From NCBI GenBank assembly GCA_963843315.1, contig CAWJJU010000006.1:62001-126000 (forward strand): a stretch of 64,000 bases of DNA, written 5' to 3'. The notes under the pieces were generated by a model. The model saw only the letters and a list, made by a program, of their open reading frames with translations. It made no database searches and had not been told where the DNA came from. Origin of the DNA: JAWVFM01 sp963843315 (GTDB lineage: Bacteria > Actinomycetota > Thermoleophilia > Solirubrobacterales > 70-9). Below, piece after piece: positions 26,109 to 34,494 of this stretch (within the stretch, counting starts at the first letter, position 1; every line of letters begins with the position of its first letter). Position numbers and translations under genes: made by a program.

Positions 26109-27259
26109 CCAGCCTGGTGATCGACAACATCGGCCAGCTGGTCACCTGCGACCCCGAGTCCGGAGAGGGCGAGCTGGGGCTGGTACGCGACGCGGCGCTC
26201 GTCATCGACGACGGCAGGGTCGCCGCGATCGAGGGCGCCGGCCGCGCGGCGGCCGACGAGTCGATCGACGCCGGTGGGCGCTGCGCGATCCCGGCGTTCG
26301 TCGACAGCCACACCCACCTGGTCTTCGCCGGCGACCGCGCCGAGGAGTTCGCCGAGCGCATGGCGGGCCGTCCCTACGGCGCCGGAGGCATCCGCGTGAC
26401 GACGGCGGCGACGCGAGCCGCGAGCGCGGCGGAGCTGCGCGGGCTCGCCGCCGCGAGGCTCGCCGAGGCGCGCGCGGCCGGAATCGGCACGATCGAGGTG
26501 AAGTCGGGCTACGGCCTGGACCTCGATACCGAGCGGCGGCTGTGCGAGCTGGCGGCGGAGCTCACGGACGAGGTGACCTTCATGGGCGCGCACGCCGTGC
26601 CAGAGGAGTTCGAGGGCCGCGCCGACGACTACGTGGCGCTGGTGTGCGGGGAGATGCTCGAGGCGTGCGCTCCGCACAGCCGCTGGATCGATGTCTTCTG
26701 CGAGCGGGGCGCCTTCGACGCCGACCAGTCGCGGGCCGTGCTGGAGGCGGGAGGCGCCGCGGGGCTCGGCCTGCGGGTGCACGGCAACCAGCTCGGCCCC
26801 GGGCCGGGGGTGAGGCTCGCCGTCGAATGCGGCGCGGCCTCCGTGGATCACTGCACCTATCTCGACGACGAGGACATCGGGGCCCTCGCCGGGTCCGACA
26901 CCGTGGCGACCTTCCTGCCGGCCACCGACTTCTCGACCCGTCAGCCCTATCCCGACGCCCGCCGCGTGATCGACGCGGGCGCGAGCGTTGCGCTGGCGAC
27001 CAACTGCAACCCGGGGTCCAGCTACACGACCTCGATGGCCCTCTGCATCGCCCTGGCGGTGCGCGACATGCGGATGACGATGGAGGAGGCGCTCCTCGCC
27101 GCCACCGCCGGAGGTGCCCGCGCGCTGCGCCGCGACGACGTCGGCACCCTGCGCCCCGGGATGCGCGGACGCGTCGCGATCCTCGAGGCGCCGAGCTACG
27201 CCCATTTGGTCTACCGGCCGGGCGTTCCGCTCGTTCGCCGTACGATTCTGGAGGGTTGA
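26105..27259 (+). CDS. hutI: Imidazolonepropionase
   Basis: Third step: 4-imidazolone-5-propionate to N-formimino-L-glutamate. A 384-aa amidohydrolase with D-S-H-T-H-L-V-F-A-G-D-R (metal ligands), G-G-I-R-V-T-T-A-A-T-R, E-V-K-S-G-Y-G-L-D, M-G-A-H-A-V-P-E-E-F and A-T-N-C-N-P-G-S-S, all typical of HutI. ATG 26105 overlaps the hutF stop (ATGA); another in-frame ATG two codons earlier is possible. The order U-def-F-I does not follow the reaction order. Its stop overlaps the TTG of the downstream sulfatase. Confidence 0.96.
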   Translation: MTSLVIDNIGQLVTCDPESGEGELGLVRDAALVIDDGRVAAIEGAGRAAADESIDAGGRCAIPAFVDSHTHLVFAGDRAEEFAERMAGRPYGAGGIRVTTAATRAASAAELRGLAAARLAEARAAGIGTIEVKSGYGLDLDTERRLCELAAELTDEVTFMGAHAVPEEFEGRADDYVALVCGEMLEACAPHSRWIDVFCERGAFDADQSRAVLEAGGAAGLGLRVHGNQLGPGPGVRLAVECGAASVDHCTYLDDEDIGALAGSDTVATFLPATDFSTRQPYPDARRVIDAGASVALATNCNPGSSYTTSMALCIALAVRDMRMTMEEALLAATAGGARALRRDDVGTLRPGMRGRVAILEAPSYAHLVYRPGVPLVRRTILEG

Positions 27260-28761
27260 AGCGGGCGGGTGCGATCGCGCTGGGACTGGCCGTGGCCGTG
27301 GCCGCGGCCGCGTTCCTCGCGTTCTCGGGGCGCGGACCGGTATCGACGCCGGCAACGCCGGCCGCGCACGCCCCGAACGTGGTCGTCTTCGTCAGCGACG
27401 ACCAGGCGACGTCGACCTTTCGCCGGTCGCTCATGCCGCAGACCTTCCGCTGGATCGTCGACCCCGGCACGCGCTTCCAGCAGGGCCTGGCCGCCCCGCC
27501 GCTGTGCTGCCCCGACCGGGCGGGGATCATCACCGGGCAGTACCCGCACAACCACGGCGTCTTCAGCACGGCGCCCGGCTACGGGGCGCTCTCCGATCCT
27601 GCCTCGACCCTGCCGGCATGGCTCGCCAACGGCGGCTATGACACGGCCCTCGTCGGCAAGTTCCTGAACCGCTACGGCCGCTTCGCAGGCACGGGCCCCG
27701 CCCCCGGCTTCGACAGCTGGTTCCAGCTGCGCGAGCCCGAGTCCTACTACGGCTACGACGCCTCGGACGACGGGACGGTGCGGCACTTCGGCTACGCGCG
27801 CCGCGACTACTCGACGAGCGTCCTCACCCGTCGCGCCGACGCCTTCGTGGGTGCGCAGAGCGGCTCGTCGTCGCCCTTCTTCCTGCTCCTCGCCTATCAC
27901 GCGCCCCACCTGGACTCCACCAGCAGGGTCCCCGGCTGCGAGCACGACTCGGCCGTGCCGCCGACCGCGCGCGAGCTGCGCCGCTTCCGCGGCGTGCCCT
28001 TCCCGAAGACCAAGGCCTTCGACGAGCGAAATGTCCTCGACAAGCCGGAGAACCTCAGCCGGGTGCCGCCGATGACACCGCACGAGAAGCGCCACCGCCG
28101 CCGCCAGTGGCACTGCGAGGTCGCCGCCGACGCCGCCCTCGATCGAAGCGTCGGCACGGTCATGCGCCAGATGCGCCAGGCCGGCGAGCTGCGCAACACC
28201 CTCGTCTTCTACGTCTCCGACAACGGCTTCCTCTACGGGGAGCACCGGGTCGAGGGCAAGTCTCTTCCCTACGAGCCCTCCCTGCGGGTGCCCTACGCGG
28301 TGCGGCTGCCGAGGCGCGAGCGCACGGCGCGCACGCCGGCCGTGACCGGCAGGCTGGCGACCAACCAGGACATCGCGCCGACCATCCTCGGCCTGGCGGG
28401 GCTTCCGCCGTGCACCGGAACCGGGGACTGCCGGCGAATGGACGGGCGCAGCCTGGCAGGCCTCCTGGAACGCGACGACGCACGCGGCTTCAGGCATCGC
28501 AAGGTGCTGGTGGAGCTCGACGCCATTCGCGCCCGCTACGACGCCGTGCGGACGCCGGGGCACATCTACGTCCACTACAAGCGCGGGTCGCAGGAGCTCT
28601 ATGACCTGCGCCGCGACCCCAACGAACTGCGGAACCTCGTCCACGACCCGCGTGACGCCCGTCTGGAGGCGCGCCTGAAGACGGAACTCGTCCGCCTCAG
28701 GCACTGCTCGGGAATCAGGGGGCGAGACCCCCGGCAGGACGAAACTTCTTATTGCGGCTGA
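27256..28761 (+). CDS. Membrane-anchored or secreted sulfatase at the end of the hut operon
   Basis: A 501-aa sulfatase that hydrolyses sulfate esters. An N-terminal hydrophobic helix (residues about 5-22) marks it for export. V-V-V-F-V-S-D-D-Q is the first metal-binding strand, and C-C-P-D-R at residues 84-88 fits C-x-P-x-R, whose Cys84 is turned to formylglycine. T-G-Q-Y-P-H-N-H-G-V follows, as in N-acetylglucosamine-6-sulfatase-like enzymes. Starting with TTG inside the hutI stop, it must be translated with the hut genes, though a link between histidine use and sulfate esters is not obvious. Acquisition of organic S, or chance fusion of transcripts, are both possible. No formylglycine-generating enzyme is in the window. 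Confidence 0.9.
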   Translation: MKRAGAIALGLAVAVAAAAFLAFSGRGPVSTPATPAAHAPNVVVFVSDDQATSTFRRSLMPQTFRWIVDPGTRFQQGLAAPPLCCPDRAGIITGQYPHNHGVFSTAPGYGALSDPASTLPAWLANGGYDTALVGKFLNRYGRFAGTGPAPGFDSWFQLREPESYYGYDASDDGTVRHFGYARRDYSTSVLTRRADAFVGAQSGSSSPFFLLLAYHAPHLDSTSRVPGCEHDSAVPPTARELRRFRGVPFPKTKAFDERNVLDKPENLSRVPPMTPHEKRHRRRQWHCEVAADAALDRSVGTVMRQMRQAGELRNTLVFYVSDNGFLYGEHRVEGKSLPYEPSLRVPYAVRLPRRERTARTPAVTGRLATNQDIAPTILGLAGLPPCTGTGDCRRMDGRSLAGLLERDDARGFRHRKVLVELDAIRARYDAVRTPGHIYVHYKRGSQELYDLRRDPNELRNLVHDPRDARLEARLKTELVRLRHCSGIRGRDPRQDETSYCG

Positions 28762-28938
28762 TCGCCGCCGGAAGCCTCGAGAGTCCGGATGGCCGCCCGT
28801 CCATGGGCCTCGGGGTGCTCCAAGCGCTCGCTCATCCGGTGTCGTTCAACCTACGAGGCGCGGGGCGCCGGTACATCCGTGTGGACGGCGGCAATGAGGT
28901 GCGGGAAACTACGGCCGGTGGTGGAGCCGGTTCCGGGC
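28762..28938. other. Intergenic region with no recognised content
   Basis: About 180 nt between the sulfatase and the acetyltransferase-synthetase fusion. I see no gene, tRNA or strong hairpin here. It must hold the promoter of the next gene, whose -10 box is at 28939-28944. Confidence 0.5.
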
Positions 28939-28944
28939 TAGCAT
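28939..28944 (+). promoter_or_regulatory. -10 box TAGCAT, leaderless promoter
   Basis: TANNNT box ending exactly 6 nt before the GTG at 28951; no Shine-Dalgarno. Confidence 0.55.
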
Positions 28945-28950
28945 CGCTCC

Positions 28951-31650
28951 GTGAGCGACGACTATCCGATTCATCGCGAGGCGGATGTGGCGTTGCGGGA
29001 TGGCTCGACGGTTCAGGTGCGCCCGGTGCGGCGCGGCGACGAGCCCGCGCTGCGTTCGTTTCTCGAGGCCCTGGCGGTCGAGGACCAGGCCCTTCGGTTC
29101 TTCTCGGCCGGAGCGAGCATGGAGCGCGCCGCCGCGCTCGCGGCCGATGTCGATTACGGCGACCGCTATGGCCTGCTCGCTTCCCGGGGCGACGAAGGCC
29201 ACCTCGTGGCGAACGCCGGCTACGTGCGAACGGGCCCGAGCCGAGCCGAGGTTGCGTTTGCCATCGCCGGCGAGATCCAGGGCCGCGGCCTCGGGACCAT
29301 CCTCCTCGCGCACCTGGCCGAGGTTGCGCAGGAGCACGGAATTCAGGCTCTCGAGGCAGAGGTCCTGCCCGAGAACCGGCGGATGCTCGAGCTGTTTCGC
29401 GAGAGCGGTCTGCCCGTCGAGGTCCGTTCCGAGCCCGGAGTCGTACACGTGGAGCTGCCCACGTCGCTCGGTCCCGGCGCGGTCGAGCGCTTCGAGAGCC
29501 GCGATCAGGTTGCCGCCACCGCCGCGGTTGCCCATTTCCTGCGCCCGGCCACGATCGCCGTGATCGGCGCGTCGCGCGAGCGCGGGACGGTTGGTGGCGA
29601 GGTCTTCCACAACCTCATCGACGGCGGTTTCACCGGCACCGTGTATCCCGTCAATCCCAGCGCCACCACGGTGCAGTCGGTTCGAGCCTACGCGGACGTC
29701 GGCGCAATCCCGGAACCCGTGGAGCTGGCGGTGATCGCCGTGCCGGCCGCCGCTGTGGTCGACGTTGCCGGCCAGTGCGGAGCCAATGGCGTTCCAGCCC
29801 TGGTCGTGATCTCGGCGGGGTTCGCGGAGACGGGGCCGGACGGGACGCGGCGACAGCAGGAATTGGTCCAGGTGTGCCGCGCCGCCGGGATGCGCCTGAT
29901 CGGCCCGAACTGCCTCGGCGTGCTCAACACCGACCCGGCGGTGAGGCTGAACGCCACCTTCGCGCCGGCAGGCCCTGCGGCTGGAAACGTCGGCTTCCTC
30001 TCGCAGAGCGGCGCGCTCGGCCTCGCGACGATCGATCTCGCCGGGGAGCGGAGCCTCGGGCTCTCGTCGTTTGCCTCCATCGGCAATCGGGCGGACATCA
30101 CCGGCAACGACATCCTCGAGTACTGGGAATCCGATCCGGCGACCGCGGTCGGGCTCCTCTACATCGAGTCGTTCAGCGATCCCAGGCGCTTTTCGCGAGT
30201 TGCCCGCCGCGTGGGCAAGGAGAAGCCCGTCGTCGTGGTCAAGAGCGGGCGCTCGCAGGCGGGAGCCCGGGCGACCAGCTCCCATACCGGCGCGCTGATC
30301 GCCGCCTCCGACGTCACGGCCGAGGCCCTCTTCCGGCAGGCGGGGGTCATCAGGACAGACACCCTCGCCGAGATGCTCGACGTGGCCTCGTTCCTTGCCA
30401 ATCAGCCGTTGCCGAACGGGGGCAGGGTCGCGATCGTGACCAACGCCGGCGGTCCCGGGGTGATGTGCGCGGATGCCTGTGAGGCAGGCGGTCTGGAGCT
30501 TCCGGAGCTGCCCGAGGAGCTCCGGGCGCAGCTGCGCGAGTTCCTGCCGCCGGAAGCCTCGCTCGCGAATCCCATCGACATGATCGCGACAGCCACCGCC
30601 GACGACTATCGCCAGGCGATCGCCACGATCGCGAGCTGGGACGGCATCGACTCGCTGATCGTCATCTTCGTCCGCCCGCTGCTCACACGGGCCGAGGATG
30701 TGGCCACGGCCGTTCGCCGTGCGGCCGAGGGAATCTCGATTCCGATCCAGACGGTGTTCATGTCGGAACGCGACCGTCATGCGATGAGCGAGGGAGAGGG
30801 CCAGCCGTTGCCGACGGTCGTCTATCCCGAGGACGCTGCTCGTGCCCTGGCGCGGATCGTCCGCCACGTCAAGTGGCGAGCGAGGCCCGCGGAGCGTCCG
30901 CCCGCATTCGACGACGTCGATCCCGGCGCAGCCGCGCTGGCGATCGCGGACGCGCTGAAGGGAGGCGCCGGGTGGCTGAGCCCGTCACAGGTGGAGGAGC
31001 TTCTGCGGGCATATGGACTCGCTTTGCCGGAGACTCGCCTCGCGAGCGACTCTGTCGCCGCAGGCCACGCGGCCGATGAGCTCGGAGGGAAGGTCGTCCT
31101 GAAAGCCGCGGGGCCGGGGATCGTCCACAAGACCGACATCGGAGCGGTCACCGTCGATCTGGAGGGCGGGGCGGAGGTTTCCTGGGCCGCCGTGCAGATG
31201 GACGAGGGCCTGCGCGCACATGGAGTCGAGCGGGAGTCGTTCGTCGTCCAGCGCATGGCGGAGGCCGGTGTGGAGATGCTCGTGGGCGTCGTCGGCGACG
31301 CGGTCTTCGGCCCGGTGATCGCCTGCGGCGCCGGGGGGGTGCAGGCCGAGCTGCTGAAGGACGTGGCCGTGCGGATCAGCCCGATCGGCCGCGGCGACGC
31401 CCAGGAGATGATCCGCTCGCTCGCGACGTATCCGCTGTTGACCGGGTACCGGGGTGCTCCCGCCGTCGATCAGGAATCCCTTCAGGACCTGCTGCTGCGA
31501 CTGAGCGCGATGGTCGAAGCCCATCGCGAGCTTGCGGAGATCGACCTGAACCCGGTCGTTGTCTCGCCGGACGGCACGACTGTTCTGGATGCGCGCATCA
31601 GGGTCGAAGCCGCCGCGCCGCCCACGCCGTGGCCGAAGACCTGGTCCTGA
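28951..31650 (+). CDS. Protein acetyltransferase: N-terminal GNAT fused to ADP-forming acyl-CoA synthetase-like domains (Pat type)
   Basis: An 899-aa protein. Residues about 1-165 are a GNAT fold (Q-V-R-P-V-R-R-G-D-E at the start; I-Q-G-R-G-L-G-T acetyl-CoA loop). Residues about 190-660 are the CoA-binding and ligase parts (V-I-G-A-S-R-E-R-G-T-V-G-G-E, G-P-N-C-L-G-V-L-N, G-F-L-S-Q-S-G-A-L-G). About 670-890 is an ATP-grasp domain (K-A-A-G-P-G-I-V-H-K-T-D-I-G-A-V). The GNAT-first order is that of Streptomyces PatA rather than Salmonella Pat. S-S-H-T-G-A-L retains the histidine (near 445) phosphorylated in true ADP-forming synthetases, so ligase activity is possible too. Likely acetylates and silences acyl-CoA synthetases. 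The adjacent convergent POR operon suggests control around acetyl-CoA. Confidence 0.88.
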   Translation: MSDDYPIHREADVALRDGSTVQVRPVRRGDEPALRSFLEALAVEDQALRFFSAGASMERAAALAADVDYGDRYGLLASRGDEGHLVANAGYVRTGPSRAEVAFAIAGEIQGRGLGTILLAHLAEVAQEHGIQALEAEVLPENRRMLELFRESGLPVEVRSEPGVVHVELPTSLGPGAVERFESRDQVAATAAVAHFLRPATIAVIGASRERGTVGGEVFHNLIDGGFTGTVYPVNPSATTVQSVRAYADVGAIPEPVELAVIAVPAAAVVDVAGQCGANGVPALVVISAGFAETGPDGTRRQQELVQVCRAAGMRLIGPNCLGVLNTDPAVRLNATFAPAGPAAGNVGFLSQSGALGLATIDLAGERSLGLSSFASIGNRADITGNDILEYWESDPATAVGLLYIESFSDPRRFSRVARRVGKEKPVVVVKSGRSQAGARATSSHTGALIAASDVTAEALFRQAGVIRTDTLAEMLDVASFLANQPLPNGGRVAIVTNAGGPGVMCADACEAGGLELPELPEELRAQLREFLPPEASLANPIDMIATATADDYRQAIATIASWDGIDSLIVIFVRPLLTRAEDVATAVRRAAEGISIPIQTVFMSERDRHAMSEGEGQPLPTVVYPEDAARALARIVRHVKWRARPAERPPAFDDVDPGAAALAIADALKGGAGWLSPSQVEELLRAYGLALPETRLASDSVAAGHAADELGGKVVLKAAGPGIVHKTDIGAVTVDLEGGAEVSWAAVQMDEGLRAHGVERESFVVQRMAEAGVEMLVGVVGDAVFGPVIACGAGGVQAELLKDVAVRISPIGRGDAQEMIRSLATYPLLTGYRGAPAVDQESLQDLLLRLSAMVEAHRELAEIDLNPVVVSPDGTTVLDARIRVEAAAPPTPWPKTWS

Positions 31651-31654
31651 GCTC

Positions 31655-33313
31655 CTAGATCGTCTCGGGGACCATCTCTATGGCCCCGCACGGGCACTCG
31701 GCCACGCAGATCCCGCAGCCCTTGCAGTAGTCGAGGTCGATCTCGTAGCCGTTGACGTTGGCGTCCGCGGCGTCGCTCAGCTTCAGGACGGCGTTGTCGG
31801 GACAGACGCCGTAGCAGTTGTCGCACGAGAAGCAGTTGCCGCAGGACAGGCAGCGGCGCGCCTCGTAGAGAGCGGTGGAGCGGTCGAGCCCCTGCACGAC
31901 CTCGTCGAACGCCGACGTGCGGCGCGCCGCCTCCAGCTGCTCCTGCTCGGCGCGCGGGGCGTCCGAGTAGTACCAGGTGTTCAGCGTGTCGAAGCCCGCG
32001 AGCTCGGGACGGGGCGGATGCACGAACTCGGCGCCCCGCAGCCAGCCGTCGATGTTGCGCGCTGCCTGCTTGCCGTGGCCGACGCCGACGGTGACGGTTC
32101 GCTCCGCGGGCACCATGTCGCCGCCGGCGAAGATCCCCGGATAGCCGGTCATCATGTTCGGCCCCACCTTCACGACGCCGTCCTCTACCTCCAGGCCGGG
32201 AACGCCCTCGAGCAGCGAGAGGTCGGCCTCTTGGCCGAGGGCGAGGACCACCGAATCGGCCTCGAGCTCCTCGGTCTCGCCCGTCGGCTGCGGGAAGCCG
32301 GTGTCGTCGAGCTCCATCTTCTCGATCACGAGCCTGCCCTCGTCGGCGTGCTTGATCGTCGAGAGCCAGCGCATCATCACGCCCTCCTCCTCGGCCTCCT
32401 CGACCTCGAAGTCGTGGGCGGGCATGCGCTCGCGGGTGCGCCGGTAGACGACGATCGCGTCGGTGGCTCCGAGGCGCTTGGCGGTGCGGGCGGCGTCCAT
32501 CGCCGTGTTGCCGCCGCCGTAGACGACGACCCGGCGGCCGAGGAGGGGCTTCTCGGAGCCCTCCATGCTGCGCAGAAGGCTCACGGCGTCGAGGATGTGC
32601 GCGGCCTCGCCGGCGGGGATGTAGGCGCGCTTGCCGATGTGGGCGCCGACCGCGAGGAAGGCCGCGTCGAAGCCGCCCGCCGACATGCTCTCGCCGATGT
32701 TCTCGACCTTCGTGTCGAGGTGGAGCTCCACGCCCATGTCGATGATCCGGCTGGCCTCCGCGTCGAGGACCTCGCGCGGCAGGCGGTACTTGGGGATGCC
32801 GAAGCGCATCATGCCGCCGAGCATCGGCCCGGCCTCGTGGATCGTGACCTCGTGGCCCAGGCGCGTCAGGTGGTAGGCCGCCGACAGGCCCGAGGGGCCT
32901 GCGCCGACCACCAGCACGCGCTTGCCGGAGCGCTCGGCCGGCGGCCCGATCCGCCAGCCCTGGGCGATCGCCTCGTCGCCCAGCATCCGCTCGACGGCGT
33001 GAATCCCCACCGCCTCGTCGAGCTGCCCGCGGTTGCACGAGGTCTCGCACGGGTGGTAACAGACCCTTCCCATGATGGCGGGGAACGGGTTGTCCTCCAT
33101 GATCTTCCGCCAGGCTCGCTCGTAGCCCTCCTCGCCGTCCTCGGCCTCGTACAGCCACTGCTGGACGTTCTCGCCGGCCGGGCAGGCGTCGTTGCAGGGC
33201 GGCATCCGCTCGACGTACACGGCGCGCTCGGTTCGCCACGTGCCGGTCTTGTTGGCGAGGCTCGAGCCGACGTCGAGCGTGATGGCGTATGGCTTGCCCT
33301 CGGCCATCGTCAC
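31655..33313 (-). CDS. GltD-like NAD(P)H:ferredoxin module of the POR operon, with C-terminal 2[4Fe-4S] ferredoxin domain
   Basis: About 552 aa. N-terminal Fe-S region with C-N-D-A-C-P-A-G and C-Y-H-P-C-E-T-S-C-N-R-G (as in glutamate synthase small subunit), then an FAD site V-V-G-A-G-P-S-G-L-S-A and an NAD(P) site V-Y-G-G-G-N-T-A-M-D-A. The end holds C-L-S-C-G-N-C-F-S-C-D-N-C and C-K-G-C-G-I-C-V-A-E-C-P, the two-cluster ferredoxin normally found as PorD. It probably passes electrons between the oxidoreductase core and NAD(P)H. GTG 33313 overlaps the porB stop (GTGA); ATG 33307 is also possible. Last gene of the operon, ending 4 nt from the convergent Pat-like gene. Confidence 0.9.
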   Translation of the reverse strand: MTMAEGKPYAITLDVGSSLANKTGTWRTERAVYVERMPPCNDACPAGENVQQWLYEAEDGEEGYERAWRKIMEDNPFPAIMGRVCYHPCETSCNRGQLDEAVGIHAVERMLGDEAIAQGWRIGPPAERSGKRVLVVGAGPSGLSAAYHLTRLGHEVTIHEAGPMLGGMMRFGIPKYRLPREVLDAEASRIIDMGVELHLDTKVENIGESMSAGGFDAAFLAVGAHIGKRAYIPAGEAAHILDAVSLLRSMEGSEKPLLGRRVVVYGGGNTAMDAARTAKRLGATDAIVVYRRTRERMPAHDFEVEEAEEEGVMMRWLSTIKHADEGRLVIEKMELDDTGFPQPTGETEELEADSVVLALGQEADLSLLEGVPGLEVEDGVVKVGPNMMTGYPGIFAGGDMVPAERTVTVGVGHGKQAARNIDGWLRGAEFVHPPRPELAGFDTLNTWYYSDAPRAEQEQLEAARRTSAFDEVVQGLDRSTALYEARRCLSCGNCFSCDNCYGVCPDNAVLKLSDAADANVNGYEIDLDYCKGCGICVAECPCGAIEMVPETI

Positions 33314-34494
33314 TGCGGCCCGTGGTCGGTCTCGGCCAGGAGGCGCATCAGGTTGGATTCCTCCGAGGTGCGCGGCGGGTTGATCACGTCCCCGGGATCG
33401 CCGGCCTGGTCGCCGGCGTCGCCGGGGAGCATGGCCTCGTCCTCGGCGTCGCCGAGCAGCCCGAAGCGGCGGATGTTGCGGTCGGCGTCGGCCTGGATCG
33501 CGGCGATGATGTCCGGCCGGCCCTGCTCGCCGAAGAGGTGGGCGTAGCGTCGCTGGAGCCCGAGGTACTCCTCCACCGGCACGCGGCGGCGGATCTTCGA
33601 AACGCTCGTTACCTCGCCGCGCTCGGCCTCGAACACGGGGAAGAGCCCCGTCTCCTTGACCAGCCGCGCAAGCCGCACCGTGTCGCGGGACTGCGCGCCC
33701 CAGCCCAGCGGGCAGGGGACGAAGATGTGGATGTAGCGGGCGCCGCGGAACGTCATCGCCTTCTCGACCTTGTGCTCGAGGTCGCGGAGCTCGGCGACCG
33801 TCGCGGTGGCCACGTAGGGGATCTCGTGGGCCATGGCGATGAGCGGCGCGTTCTTGCCCTGGCCGAAGACGTTCCCCGGGTGGTCGCCGATCGGCTTGGT
33901 GTTGGCCGTGCGGGCGGCCGGCGGAGTGGCGCTCGAGCGCTGCACCCCGGTGTTCATGTAGGCCTCGTTGTCGTAACAGATGAAGAGCACGTCGTCGTTT
34001 CGCTCGAACATCCCCGACAGGCAGGCGAAGCCGATGTCGAGCGTGCCGCCGTCGCCGCCCTGGCCGACCACGCGCACGTCGTCGCGACCCTTCGCGCGCA
34101 TCGCCGCGGCGACGCCGGTGGCGACGGCCGCGGCGTTGCCGAACAGGGAGTGGATCCACGGCAGCTGCCACGACGACTCCGGGAACGGCGTCGAGAAGAC
34201 CTCCAGGCAGCCGGTCGAGTTGGCCGCGATCAGCTGCCCGCCGGTCGCGCGCATCGCGGCGTCCAGGGCGTAGCGCGCTCCCAGCGCCTCGCCGCACCCC
34301 TGGCAGGCGCGATGGCCCGAGGTGAGCGTGTTCGAGCGCTCGTTGCGCGCCTGCACCGAGCGTTCGTCGTGGTCGAGCAGCCGGTTGCCGACCACGAAGG
34401 TCCCCGCCTGGTAGAAGCGGACGTCCTGGGTGCCGCCCTCCTCACCGCCCGCCGGGCGGGAGACGGGGGGGCGGTTCTCGCGCTGATCCGCCAT
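33310..34494 (-). CDS. porB: 2-oxoacid:ferredoxin oxidoreductase beta subunit (TPP-binding)
   Basis: About 394 aa. The conserved core starts at H-R-A-C-Q-G-C-G-E-A, a cysteine pair for a [4Fe-4S] cluster, followed by N-S-T-G-C-L-E-V-F, the TPP/Mg site G-Q-G-G-D-G-G-T-L-D-I-G and N-E-A-Y-M-N-T-G-V-Q. These are the hallmarks of pyruvate synthase-type beta subunits. It binds thiamine diphosphate and cleaves or makes the 2-oxoacid with PorA and PorG. ATG 34494 overlaps the porA stop as TGATG. The last 50 residues are acidic and beyond the conserved core. Pyruvate is the likely substrate given the ppdK neighbour, but 2-oxoisovalerate and similar acids cannot be excluded. Confidence 0.92.
   Translation of the reverse strand: MADQRENRPPVSRPAGGEEGGTQDVRFYQAGTFVVGNRLLDHDERSVQARNERSNTLTSGHRACQGCGEALGARYALDAAMRATGGQLIAANSTGCLEVFSTPFPESSWQLPWIHSLFGNAAAVATGVAAAMRAKGRDDVRVVGQGGDGGTLDIGFACLSGMFERNDDVLFICYDNEAYMNTGVQRSSATPPAARTANTKPIGDHPGNVFGQGKNAPLIAMAHEIPYVATATVAELRDLEHKVEKAMTFRGARYIHIFVPCPLGWGAQSRDTVRLARLVKETGLFPVFEAERGEVTSVSKIRRRVPVEEYLGLQRRYAHLFGEQGRPDIIAAIQADADRNIRRFGLLGDAEDEAMLPGDAGDQAGDPGDVINPPRTSEESNLMRLLAETDHGPQ

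Noticed and set aside
28718..28732. GGGGG-CGAGA-CCCCC hairpin near the end of the first sulfatase, as a terminator
   Set aside because: It lies inside the coding sequence 30 nt before the stop and has only 5 bp; may be chance in G/C-rich DNA.
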